Shown: in pieces, positions 1 through 5,120 of the stretch
Layout of the letters: each line of letters starts with the position of its first letter
Numbering within the stretch: position 1 is the stretch's first letter
DNA from: Opitutus sp. GAS368
GTDB taxonomy: Bacteria > Verrucomicrobiota > Verrucomicrobiia > Opitutales > UBA953
Direction: 5' to 3'
DNA length: 5,490 bases
NCBI GenBank assembly: GCA_945906115.1
Contig: CAMDQP010000074.1
Coordinates: 1 to 5,490, forward strand
Notes under the pieces: model-generated
The model's input: the letters and a program-made list of their open reading frames with translations, nothing else
The model's database searches: none
What the model was told of the DNA's origin: nothing
Position numbers and translations under genes: made by a program

Positions 1-359
1 AGCGTCTTCAGGAAGGCATTGGCGGACTCGGACTGGAAACGGTCGGGCTCGTTGACAATCACGACGCGGTGCGGCGACAGCGAAGTGAGGCGCAAGGCAG
101 CGACGACCTCGAGGGTGTTGTCGATGGTGATGCGCCGCGATTTCTTCGCGGGGCGCAGTACGCGGCAATCCGGATGGCCCAGCGGATCGGCGTCGCCGAG
201 ATGCAGCGCGGCGAGCTGTTCAGCGGCACGGACCAGCACGGCGCCATCGGCACCGGTGAGCAGCACGGCATGCGGCATGCGGCCCTCGGCGCGGGCCCGC
301 GCGAGGACCTTGAGGACCGGAAGATCCGAAAGGTCAGCGGAAGCGGCGGGCGATTTCAT
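1..359 (-). CDS. holB: DNA polymerase III delta' subunit, N-terminal part (cut by the window edge)
   Basis: The frame opens with ATG at 359 and runs without a stop to the left edge, giving 119 residues. Delta' is a structural subunit of the clamp loader that places the sliding clamp on DNA. Recognition rests on the end of the visible part, NAFLKT at residues 114-119, which matches the family motif NALLKTLEEP, and on 'GHPDCRVLRP' (61-70) followed by a KSRRITID segment (73-80), which aligns with the HPD...IxID stretch of delta'. The usual P-loop is degenerate (GADGAVLV, about 37-44, no GKS/T). The four-cysteine zinc module that normally sits before HPD is absent; only Cys65 is present. The Walker B area reads VNEPD (102-106). 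It is therefore very probably ATPase-inactive, as expected for delta'. The start is fixed by a good ribosome binding site, and the gene overlaps the 3' end of tmk by 26 bp, the common tmk-holB pairing. The C-terminal two thirds are not visible. Confidence 0.85.
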   Translation of the reverse strand, partial: MKSPAASADLSDLPVLKVLARARAEGRMPHAVLLTGADGAVLVRAAEQLAALHLGDADPLGHPDCRVLRPAKKSRRITIDNTLEVVAALRLTSLSPHRVVIVNEPDRFQSESANAFLKT

Positions 360-963
360 GCCAGATCTCCTCTTCGAGCGCTTCGGGCGGGCGGGCGGCG
401 TCGACCACGAAGAAACGCCCAGGCTCCTCCCTCGCGAGCGTGTGGTAAAGGTCGCGTACTTGTCGGTGGAAATCAGCGCCGAGGACCTCGAACCGGTCGG
501 CTTGGCCATGGTCGCGCACCGAGGCACGGCCGAGGCCGCGGGAGGAGTCGAGGTCGAGCAGGACGGTCAGGTCCGGGCGGACGGCCCCGCAGGCGAGGCG
601 ATTGGCGGATTCGATGAGCGCGCGGTCGAGGCCGCGGCCGCCCGACTGATAGGCGACCGTGGAGTCGATAAAACGATCGCAGAGCACGACCTGGCCGGAA
701 GCGAGGGCCGGCGCGATGACCTCGGCGACGAGCTGCGCGCGGCAGGCCGCGAACAGGAGGGCCTCAGCGGCCGGCTGGATGACGGAGCCGGGGTGCTTGA
801 GGACATCCCGCATCTTCTCGCCAAAGGGCGTACCGCCGGGCTCACGGAGGCTCAGCACCCCCTCACCGGAAGCACGGAGACGATCCGCCAGACGGGTCAG
901 CTGCGTGGACTTTCCCGCGCCTTCCCCTCCTTCGAACGTGATGAATTTACCGGCGATCGGCAT
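334..963 (-). CDS. tmk: Thymidylate kinase
   Basis: Tmk phosphorylates dTMP to dTDP with ATP in the cytoplasm, the step before dTTP. The 209-residue length is normal for bacterial enzymes. Visible motifs in order: P-loop GGEGAGKS at 12-19; REPGGT at 40-45, which contacts the dTMP phosphate; DRF at 96-98 with the substrate-binding stretch through STVAYQSGGR (101-110); the LID region around 140-159 with arginines at 142, 146 and 150; and DRFE at 156-159. The P-loop lacks the internal arginine of eukaryotic enzymes and the arginines lie in the LID instead, as in the E. coli-like class. The ATG at 963 is the natural start, since an upstream in-frame ATG at 1020 meets a stop after nine codons. The ribosome binding site is weak (only TTGAG about 6 nt upstream). 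A terminator separates it from the FecR gene, so it probably has its own promoter, but I could not identify one. holB overlaps its end. Confidence 0.97.
   Translation of the reverse strand: MPIAGKFITFEGGEGAGKSTQLTRLADRLRASGEGVLSLREPGGTPFGEKMRDVLKHPGSVIQPAAEALLFAACRAQLVAEVIAPALASGQVVLCDRFIDSTVAYQSGGRGLDRALIESANRLACGAVRPDLTVLLDLDSSRGLGRASVRDHGQADRFEVLGADFHRQVRDLYHTLAREEPGRFFVVDAARPPEALEEEIWHEIARRFR
367..372 (-). promoter_or_regulatory. Shine-Dalgarno site of holB, inside tmk
   Basis: The minus strand reads GAGGAG, 7 nt before the holB ATG at 359. It lies inside the last codons of tmk, where it also encodes part of the Glu-Glu-Glu run at Tmk residues 197-199. It is the only strong Shine-Dalgarno I see before any start in the window and it decides the holB start. 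Ribosomes finishing tmk would pass over it, so translational coupling is plausible. Confidence 0.7.
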
Positions 964-1020
964 GCGTTCTCAAGATGCCCGCCGAAAGGCTCAAAGCGAG
1001 CGGAGAAACCCTCTGCGCAT

Positions 1021-1048
1021 AAAAAGGCCCGGCATCAGCCGGGCCTTT
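1021..1048 (-). terminator. Intrinsic terminator of the FecR gene
   Basis: A perfect 11-bp inverted repeat has arms 1023-1033 and 1038-1048, with loop bases 1034-1037 (ATCA on the plus strand, TGAT on the minus). The arm on the minus strand is AAAGGCCCGGC and the 3' arm ends in TTT that runs on to give TTTTT at 1025-1021. It starts 18 nt after the FecR stop codon (1069-1067) and leaves about 57 bp to the tmk start, so it ends FecR transcription. The stem could also form in plus-strand RNA (arm ending CCTTT, then CC), but no plus-strand gene is present. Confidence 0.92.
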
Positions 1049-1066
1049 CCAAAGGAAGAGAAGGTC

Positions 1067-2146
1067 TTAGACGCCGCTGGGGTTGATCTGCTTCTGCTCG
1101 ACGGTGCGCTCGACGTTATCGGTGATCTTCTTCAGGGTCTCGTCGAGGGTCGAGCTTCCACCGGTGGTGGTGGTCACCGGTCCGCTAGGCCCAGGCTTTG
1201 GCTTGTCGACGATGACCGTCACCTGCTCGGTGATCACCTTGACGTAGAGCGGGTTCGGGGCGCCGCCGGGGCCATTAGGGAACATCTGCGCGAGGGTCGG
1301 CATGGTATGGGACATCGCGGTGATGGTCGTGGCGACTTCAACGTTCATCGTGGAGTTCGCACCGAGGAGGGCGGCAATCGCTGCCATGTCTTCAGCCGGA
1401 ATCGGGTAGACCATAATCTGCACCGGCTTGGAGAGCACGGCCAGCGTGGCGGCAGAAAGAGCGGCGGGCTGGGGCGCACCGGACGATGAGGAGCGGACGA
1501 CTGGAATCTTGGTGAGGATGTCGAGGAGGGCGGCAGAAGCGACGGCACTGGAGGCCTGCATGCCGGGCTCGACGGTGACCGGGCCGGCGTTGGAGGAGTA
1601 AACGGTGGTCTCGACGGAACCGCGGACGCAGTCGACGACGATGCGTCCGATACCATCGGGGCCGACGCGATACTCGACAGTGAAGACCGTACCGCGGATG
1701 CGGACAAGACCGGCCGGCGTCTTAACGGTGAAAGTGGAAAGGGCGTTCAGCTTGCGGACTTCACCGATGATCTTGCCGCGCGGTACTTCGAGCTCGGTGA
1801 CGGAGGGGCTCGGGTCTTTCTCGATCTGGCGATACGGATCAGTGATGTCGGCGGAAGGCACCTGGCGGAAAGTGCGCAGCTCAATCAGGGTGTTCGGCGT
1901 GAGGACTACGGAAGCGCCGTTGGAGAACACGAGTTCGGCGGTGGAATTGACGCCGGTCTCGACGAGCGAGCCTTCCTGGAAGGTCGCACCGTTCGCGAGA
2001 GGCTTACGCTGGGCCTTGCCGTCGATGAGGGTGACGGTGCCACTGACCTTGCCGACCTGAACCTTGCCGACCTGCAGAGCGGCGGAAGAAAGAATAGGCA
2101 GGAGCGCAAAGGCTACTATTCCTAAGAACTTAATAAAAGATTTCAT
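1067..2146 (-). CDS. Secreted FecR-domain protein, orphan (no sigma factor or receptor nearby)
   Basis: The product is 359 residues from the ATG at 2146. It begins with a Sec signal peptide: Lys2 and Lys6, a hydrophobic core at about 7-19, and likely cleavage after SSA or SAA (20-23). A FecR-like beta domain follows at about 28-200: GKVSGTVTLIDG (32-43), ETGVNSTAELVFSNG (63-77), LTPNTLIEL (82-90), PRGKIIGEV (122-130), FTVKTPAGLVRIRGTVFTV (139-157), and VRGSVET (174-180). Residues 201-310 are Ala/Leu/Met-rich and I do not recognise them. The C-terminus has a Pro/Gly/Thr linker (316-332) and a charged helix-like tail (334-352). Classical FecR proteins are inner-membrane anti-sigma regulators next to a sigma factor and TonB receptor. 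Here there is neither, and the N-terminus is a signal peptide, so an envelope or exported structural or scaffolding role is more likely than FecI-type signalling (inference). An ATG at 2230 is in frame, but it sits in the pfp terminator and would bury the signal peptide, so I chose 2146. No Shine-Dalgarno precedes it. Confidence 0.8.
   Translation of the reverse strand: MKSFIKFLGIVAFALLPILSSAALQVGKVQVGKVSGTVTLIDGKAQRKPLANGATFQEGSLVETGVNSTAELVFSNGASVVLTPNTLIELRTFRQVPSADITDPYRQIEKDPSPSVTELEVPRGKIIGEVRKLNALSTFTVKTPAGLVRIRGTVFTVEYRVGPDGIGRIVVDCVRGSVETTVYSSNAGPVTVEPGMQASSAVASAALLDILTKIPVVRSSSSGAPQPAALSAATLAVLSKPVQIMVYPIPAEDMAAIAALLGANSTMNVEVATTITAMSHTMPTLAQMFPNGPGGAPNPLYVKVITEQVTVIVDKPKPGPSGPVTTTTGGSSTLDETLKKITDNVERTVEQKQINPSGV
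1481..1510. repeat. 30-bp direct repeat, copy 1 (in the FecR gene)
   Basis: This stretch begins ggacgatgag, ends ctggaatctt, and is identical at all 30 positions to 5442-5471. The flanking bases differ on both sides (c/g here, a/c there). On the minus strand it covers exactly codons 213-222 of the FecR protein (KIPVVRSSSS), at the border between the FecR domain and the unrecognised C-terminal part. Being 30 bp, its presence or absence would keep the frame. It lies 3,961 bp from copy 2, in the same orientation. Confidence 0.95.
2046..2075. repeat. 15-bp tandem duplication after the FecR signal peptide
   Basis: Two adjacent 15-bp units, 2046-2060 and 2061-2075, differ only at the last base (accttgccgacctg followed by a or c). 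They encode a pentapeptide doublet, QVGKV-QVGKV, at residues 25-34, just after the predicted signal peptide cleavage site and at the start of the FecR domain. The likely origin is slipped-strand duplication. The effect would be a slightly longer mature N-terminus. Confidence 0.8.
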
Positions 2147-2166
2147 GGTGACGGGTGGGGAAAGGA

Positions 2167-2194
2167 AAACTAGCCCCCGCCATAACCGAGGCAA
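2167..2194 (-). promoter_or_regulatory. Candidate promoter of the FecR gene
   Basis: On the minus strand a TTGCCT box (2194-2189, 4 of 6 to TTGACA) is followed after 16 bp by TAGTTT (2172-2167, 3 of 6 to TATAAT). It lies between the pfp terminator and the FecR ATG, where a promoter is needed. Transcription would start near 2160, leaving a leader of about 14 nt without a Shine-Dalgarno. The -10 match is weak, so this is only a candidate. Confidence 0.3.
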
Positions 2195-2206
2195 CCCCTT
2201 TAAAGG

Positions 2207-2228
2207 AAAAGACCCCCGAAAGGGGGTC
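2207..2228 (-). terminator. Intrinsic terminator of pfp
   Basis: A perfect 7-bp inverted repeat, GACCCCC (2211-2217) and GGGGGTC (2222-2228), encloses a four-base loop (2218-2221; TTTC on the minus strand). On the minus strand the stem is followed by TTTT (2210-2207) and CC. It begins 23 nt after the pfp stop (2254-2252). It separates pfp from the FecR gene, and it argues against the in-frame ATG at 2230 as a FecR start, because that codon touches the hairpin. Confidence 0.88.
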
Positions 2229-2251
2229 ATTACCTCGTAACCCGAACGCGT

Positions 2252-3553
2252 TCAGGCCGTAACGTACTTCTCGAGGCGGCGCTGGACGGCGATCGCGGAG
2301 AGCTGAGCGTATTTCGGAAGTCCCTGATCAAAAGGCAGTTGCATTTCACCCTGAATAAGGGGGAGAGCGTAGCGCACGAAGTCCGGGTGGATGGACATCT
2401 TGTCTTCGCCGATCCACTTTTCCGGGAAGACCTTCACGCCGTTGGCAATCTGGTCGAGCGGGGCGAGCATGGTCTGGACGGCGTAGTTCTCCTTTTCGGA
2501 GCGGGTCAGGATAACCATCTTGCCGGACTCGCCTTCGAGGGCGGCCTTGACGGCGGCGCCACCGCAGAGTTCGGCTTCATCAACGTCGGTCTTCGAAGCG
2601 TTGTGCGAAGCGGCACGCTGGGTGATGCCGAGCTTGGAGGAGCGGGCCTTGACGCCATCGAAGCGAGACTCGACGAGTGTACGGAGGTATTCGCCGGCGC
2701 CGCCGAGGACGGCGTGGCCGAAAGCGTCGGTGCTGGAGGTGTCGGCACTAAGATAGTTACCGGTGGCGTCCTGGACGCCTTCGGAGACCACGACGAAGCA
2801 GTGACCGTTGGCCTTGAGGACTTCTTCAACGCGACGGATGAAGTTGTCGGCATTGAAGGCGACTTCCGGGAGCAGCACGATGTGCGGCGCGGTGTTATTA
2901 TAGTGGGTATTCTTGACGGACTTGTCTTCGCCCTTGTCGCGGCGCTGCGCGAGGACAGACGAGGCGGCGATCCAGCCGGCGTTGCGGCCCATGACCTCGA
3001 GGATGGAGACGAAGTCGTTCTGGCCCATGGCGGCGTTGTCGAGAGCGGTCTCACGAATAGTCACGCCAATGTGCTTAGCGACGGAACCGAAACCGGGGCA
3101 GTGGTCGGTGAGCGGGAGGTCGTTATCGATCGTCTTGGGCACGCCGACGACGCGGAGTTCGTAGCCGCGCTCTTTGGCGAGGGCGTCGATCTTGGCGGCG
3201 GTGTCCTGGGAGTCGTTGCCCCCGATGTAGTGGAAGTAGCGGATGTTGTGCGCTTCGAAGACCTGCAGGATGCGGTCGAAGTCTTCGGCCTTCTTCACCT
3301 TATAGCGGCAGGTACCGAGGGCGGCGCCAGGGGTGTGGCGGAGGGCGCGAAGGGTCTGCTGGGACTCGGCGGCGAGGTCGACGAGTTCTTCGTTCAGAAT
3401 GCCCTGGATGCCGTTGAGTCCGCCGTAGATTTCGACGATTTCGTCCTCATGCTTGAGGGCTTCCGAGATCACCCCGGCGAGGCTGGCGTTGATGACGGGG
3501 GTCGGACCGCCGCTCTGCGCGACGAGAAGGTTGCCAATGAGGGGAGAAGACAT
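2252..3553 (-). CDS. pfp: Phosphofructokinase, pyrophosphate-dependent type
   Basis: This enzyme interconverts fructose 6-phosphate and fructose 1,6-bisphosphate in cytoplasmic glycolysis and gluconeogenesis. The 433 residues are longer than the ~320 of E. coli ATP-PFK and fit the medium-length PPi/other PFK clades. Motifs in order: SGGPTPVIN at 14-22, donor-binding Gly-rich loop; YGGLNG at 43-48; GGNDS at 111-115; PKTIDND at 139-145 with the presumed catalytic base Asp143; MGRNAGW at 188-194, sugar-phosphate binding; and LLPE at 227-230. Two residues decide the donor: Asp114 stands where E. coli PFK has Gly104 (GGDGS), and Lys140 stands where it has Gly124. Both substitutions are the accepted signature of pyrophosphate use, and Asp at the first site blocks ATP. 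The Mg-binding Asp of GGDGS is Asn113 here. Reversibility and saving of ATP are expected for PPi enzymes (family knowledge). The ATG at 3553 has no Shine-Dalgarno. It stands alone between a gap after purB and its own terminator. Confidence 0.93.
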   Translation of the reverse strand: MSSPLIGNLLVAQSGGPTPVINASLAGVISEALKHEDEIVEIYGGLNGIQGILNEELVDLAAESQQTLRALRHTPGAALGTCRYKVKKAEDFDRILQVFEAHNIRYFHYIGGNDSQDTAAKIDALAKERGYELRVVGVPKTIDNDLPLTDHCPGFGSVAKHIGVTIRETALDNAAMGQNDFVSILEVMGRNAGWIAASSVLAQRRDKGEDKSVKNTHYNNTAPHIVLLPEVAFNADNFIRRVEEVLKANGHCFVVVSEGVQDATGNYLSADTSSTDAFGHAVLGGAGEYLRTLVESRFDGVKARSSKLGITQRAASHNASKTDVDEAELCGGAAVKAALEGESGKMVILTRSEKENYAVQTMLAPLDQIANGVKVFPEKWIGEDKMSIHPDFVRYALPLIQGEMQLPFDQGLPKYAQLSAIAVQRRLEKYVTA

Positions 3554-3577
3554 GGGAGTGAACGAGTTGAAAAGTGG

Positions 3578-3606
3578 GTTGTGGGAAGCCCCACCCCCCT
3601 TGGCAA
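3578..3606 (-). promoter_or_regulatory. Weak candidate promoter of pfp
   Basis: The minus strand has TTGCCA (3606-3601, 5 of 6 to the -35 consensus) and, after exactly 17 bp, CACAAC (3583-3578, only 3 of 6 to TATAAT). The leader would be about 18 nt. The -35 box is good, but the -10 is poor and the spacer is a G-run. pfp may instead be read through from purB. Confidence 0.22.
3581..3594 (-). terminator. Short hairpin in the purB-pfp gap, possible weak terminator
   Basis: GTGGG (3581-3585) and CCCAC (3590-3594) can pair over a four-base loop. On the minus strand a second CCCAC (3578-3574) could pair with the same GTGGG and is followed closely by TTTT (3573-3571 plus 3570 region reads CTTTTC). 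This gives two mutually exclusive stems, the outer one ending at the T-run. It overlaps the candidate pfp promoter region, so its role is uncertain, and five base pairs is short for termination. Confidence 0.25.
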
Positions 3607-3611
3607 CACGG

Positions 3612-3637
3612 AAAACCCTCCCCTGCCCGCACCCCCC
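3612..3637 (-). other. G-quadruplex motif followed by TTTT, between purB and pfp
   Basis: Minus-strand bases 3637-3616 read G6-TGC-G3-CA-G4-A-G3, which is four G-runs of at least three with loops of three, two and one. Four T follow at once (3615-3612). The motif starts 9 nt after the purB stop codon and lies on the coding strand, so it can fold in the mRNA as well as in DNA. It occupies the place where the other two gaps in the window carry a hairpin plus T-run. The fold is predicted from pattern only. Confidence 0.6.
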
Positions 3638-3646
3638 TGATAAGGC

Positions 3647-5077
3647 CTACAAAATACGCCCGGCTTTGACCTGGACCGACTCGGGCACCTTCTGGGTCCA
3701 GGCCGCGGCCTGCTGCACGAAAGCGTCCACCTGGGCGCCAGCCGAACCGGTCAGCTCGCCCGCCTTGGTCACGGCGTCGAGGAGGACGGATTTCGGGAGG
3801 CGGAGGCGGCTGTCGGCGGCGAGGCGTTCAACGAGGTCATTGCGCTCGGTCTTGCCCGAGCGGAGGTCCTTGGCGACGGCCACAGCGTGTTCCTTGATGG
3901 CCTCGTGGGCCTCTTCACGGCCGGCACCAGCCTTGACGGCTTCCATGAGGAAAGTCGTCGTGAGGAGGAACGGAAGGGTGTGGCGCGACTCGCGCTCGAT
4001 GACGGCTCGATTGACCTCCATCTGGCCGAGCACAGTGAGGAAGGCTTCGAAGAGACCGTCGATGGCGAGGAAGGCGTCAGGCAGGAGCACGCGGCGCACG
4101 ACGGAGCAGGACACGTCCCCTTCGTTCCACTGTTCGCCGGAAAGCGAAGCGGCCATGGCGAGGTGGCCGCGCAGGATCACGTGGAAGCCGTTGATGCGCT
4201 CGCAGGTGCGGGCGTTCATCTTGTGCGGCATGGCGGACGAGCCGACCTGTCCGGGCAGGAAACCTTCGCTGGCGAGTTCATGGCCGGCCATCAGGCGGAG
4301 GGTCTTGGCGAAGGACGACGGACCAGAAGCGGCGGAAAGCAGCGCGGCGACGACTTCCATGTCCATCGAACGCGGGTAGACCTGGCCAACGGCACCGAGC
4401 GAATGCGGGATGCCGAGATGCACGAGCACCCGGCCCTCGAGCTGGGAGACCTTGGCGATGTCGCCGGAGAAAAGCGTGAGCTGGTCGAGCTGCGTACCCA
4501 CGGCACCCTTGAGCCCGCGGGCGGCGAAAGCGGCGAGCGCAGCGTCAACCTGCGCAATGCCGCGGATACATTCTTCGCCGAACATTGCCCAGCGCTTGCC
4601 GACGGTGGTGGGCTGCGCGGCGACATTGTGCGTGCGGGCGGCGATGAGGATATCGCGGTCAGCCTGGGCGCGACGGGCGAGCGCGGCGAGCGCGGCCACA
4701 CCCTTGGCGCGGACGAGCTGGAGCGAGCGGAAGACCTGGAGCTGCTCGACGGATTCGGTGAGGTCGCGGCTGGTCAGGCCCTTGTGGACATGCTGGTAGC
4801 CGGCGAGGGCACAGAACTCGTCGATGCGCGCCTTGACGTCGTGACGAGTCTCTTCCTCGCGCTTGCGGATAGAGTCGAAGTCGACCTGGTCCTTAACCTT
4901 CTCGTAGGCGGCGAGCGCGGCGGCGGGGATGTCGAGGCCGAGGTCGCGCTGGGCCTTCATGACAGCAATCCAATATTCGCGCTCAAGAACCACGCGGCCG
5001 CGAGTGGACCAGACGGCCTTCATCGCCGGGGAGGCGTAGCGATCGGCGAGGACATTAGGGACGTTATCGGATTCCAT
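3647..5077 (-). CDS. purB: Adenylosuccinate lyase
   Basis: PurB acts twice in purine synthesis, cleaving fumarate from SAICAR and from adenylosuccinate; it is a cytoplasmic homotetramer of the fumarase/aspartase superfamily. At 476 residues it is longer than the ~430 of Bacillus-type enzymes. Visible motifs: VPNVLADRYAS at 6-16; ETRHDVKA at 76-83; TSRDLTE at 102-108; RTHNVAAQPTTVGKR at 148-162 with the catalytic His150; GAVGTQ at 191-196; and the family signature GSSAMPHKMN at 279-288 with the catalytic serine in the flexible loop, then CERINGF (292-298) and a QWNEGDVSCSVVRR segment. The common loop form is MPHKRNP or MPYKRNP; MPHKMN plus ARTCER resembles the PurB of mycobacteria as I remember it, as do the N-terminus and length, so this is a distinct subfamily, not a damaged site. 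The ATG at 5077 puts VPNVLA at the expected distance from the start. No Shine-Dalgarno is present. It begins 20 bp after holA, with a promoter spanning the junction. Confidence 0.96.
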   Translation of the reverse strand: MESDNVPNVLADRYASPAMKAVWSTRGRVVLEREYWIAVMKAQRDLGLDIPAAALAAYEKVKDQVDFDSIRKREEETRHDVKARIDEFCALAGYQHVHKGLTSRDLTESVEQLQVFRSLQLVRAKGVAALAALARRAQADRDILIAARTHNVAAQPTTVGKRWAMFGEECIRGIAQVDAALAAFAARGLKGAVGTQLDQLTLFSGDIAKVSQLEGRVLVHLGIPHSLGAVGQVYPRSMDMEVVAALLSAASGPSSFAKTLRLMAGHELASEGFLPGQVGSSAMPHKMNARTCERINGFHVILRGHLAMAASLSGEQWNEGDVSCSVVRRVLLPDAFLAIDGLFEAFLTVLGQMEVNRAVIERESRHTLPFLLTTTFLMEAVKAGAGREEAHEAIKEHAVAVAKDLRSGKTERNDLVERLAADSRLRLPKSVLLDAVTKAGELTGSAGAQVDAFVQQAAAWTQKVPESVQVKAGRIL

Positions 5078-5091
5078 CGGTTTGAAAGGGG

Positions 5092-5120
5092 TTTATATCA
5101 CGCGGAACGCTTCACGGCAA
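5092..5120 (-). promoter_or_regulatory. Promoter of purB overlapping the end of holA
   Basis: The minus strand has TTGCCG (5120-5115, 4 of 6 to TTGACA), exactly 17 bp, then TATAAA (5097-5092, 5 of 6 to TATAAT). The -35 box is within the last codons of holA and the -10 lies just after its stop. Transcription would begin near 5085, leaving a leader of only about 8 nt before the purB ATG, too short for a normal Shine-Dalgarno, and none is seen. This is the best promoter match in the window. Confidence 0.55.

Noticed and set aside
964..1020. A tmk promoter in the gap after the FecR terminator
   Set aside because: I looked for -35 and -10 boxes on the minus strand and found no acceptable pair. 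tmk presumably has a promoter here, but I cannot place it.
19..1086. 355-residue open frame on the plus strand across holB, tmk and the terminator
   Set aside because: It runs antisense to two well-supported genes and through the hairpin terminator; the Arg/Gly/Ala-rich product looks like no protein family.
2197..2206. Palindrome CCTTTAAAGG as an operator
   Set aside because: It is ten bases, occurs once, overlaps the tail of the pfp terminator, and has no second copy or known regulator to support it.
2147..2230. A 28-codon N-terminal extension of the FecR gene from an ATG at 2230
   Set aside because: That start codon touches the pfp terminator hairpin, and the extension would place a Pro/Arg-rich stretch ahead of a good signal peptide.
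2339..3640. 433-residue open frame on the plus strand opposite pfp
   Set aside because: It is a reverse-complement shadow of GC-rich codons in pfp. The product is Gly/Val/Asp/Glu-rich with no recognisable domain, and it has no promoter or ribosome binding site.
4639..4650. A third, partial copy of the 30-bp repeat (gcgatgagga)
   Set aside because: The match to the repeat is only about nine bases, which is expected by chance in GC-rich coding sequence.
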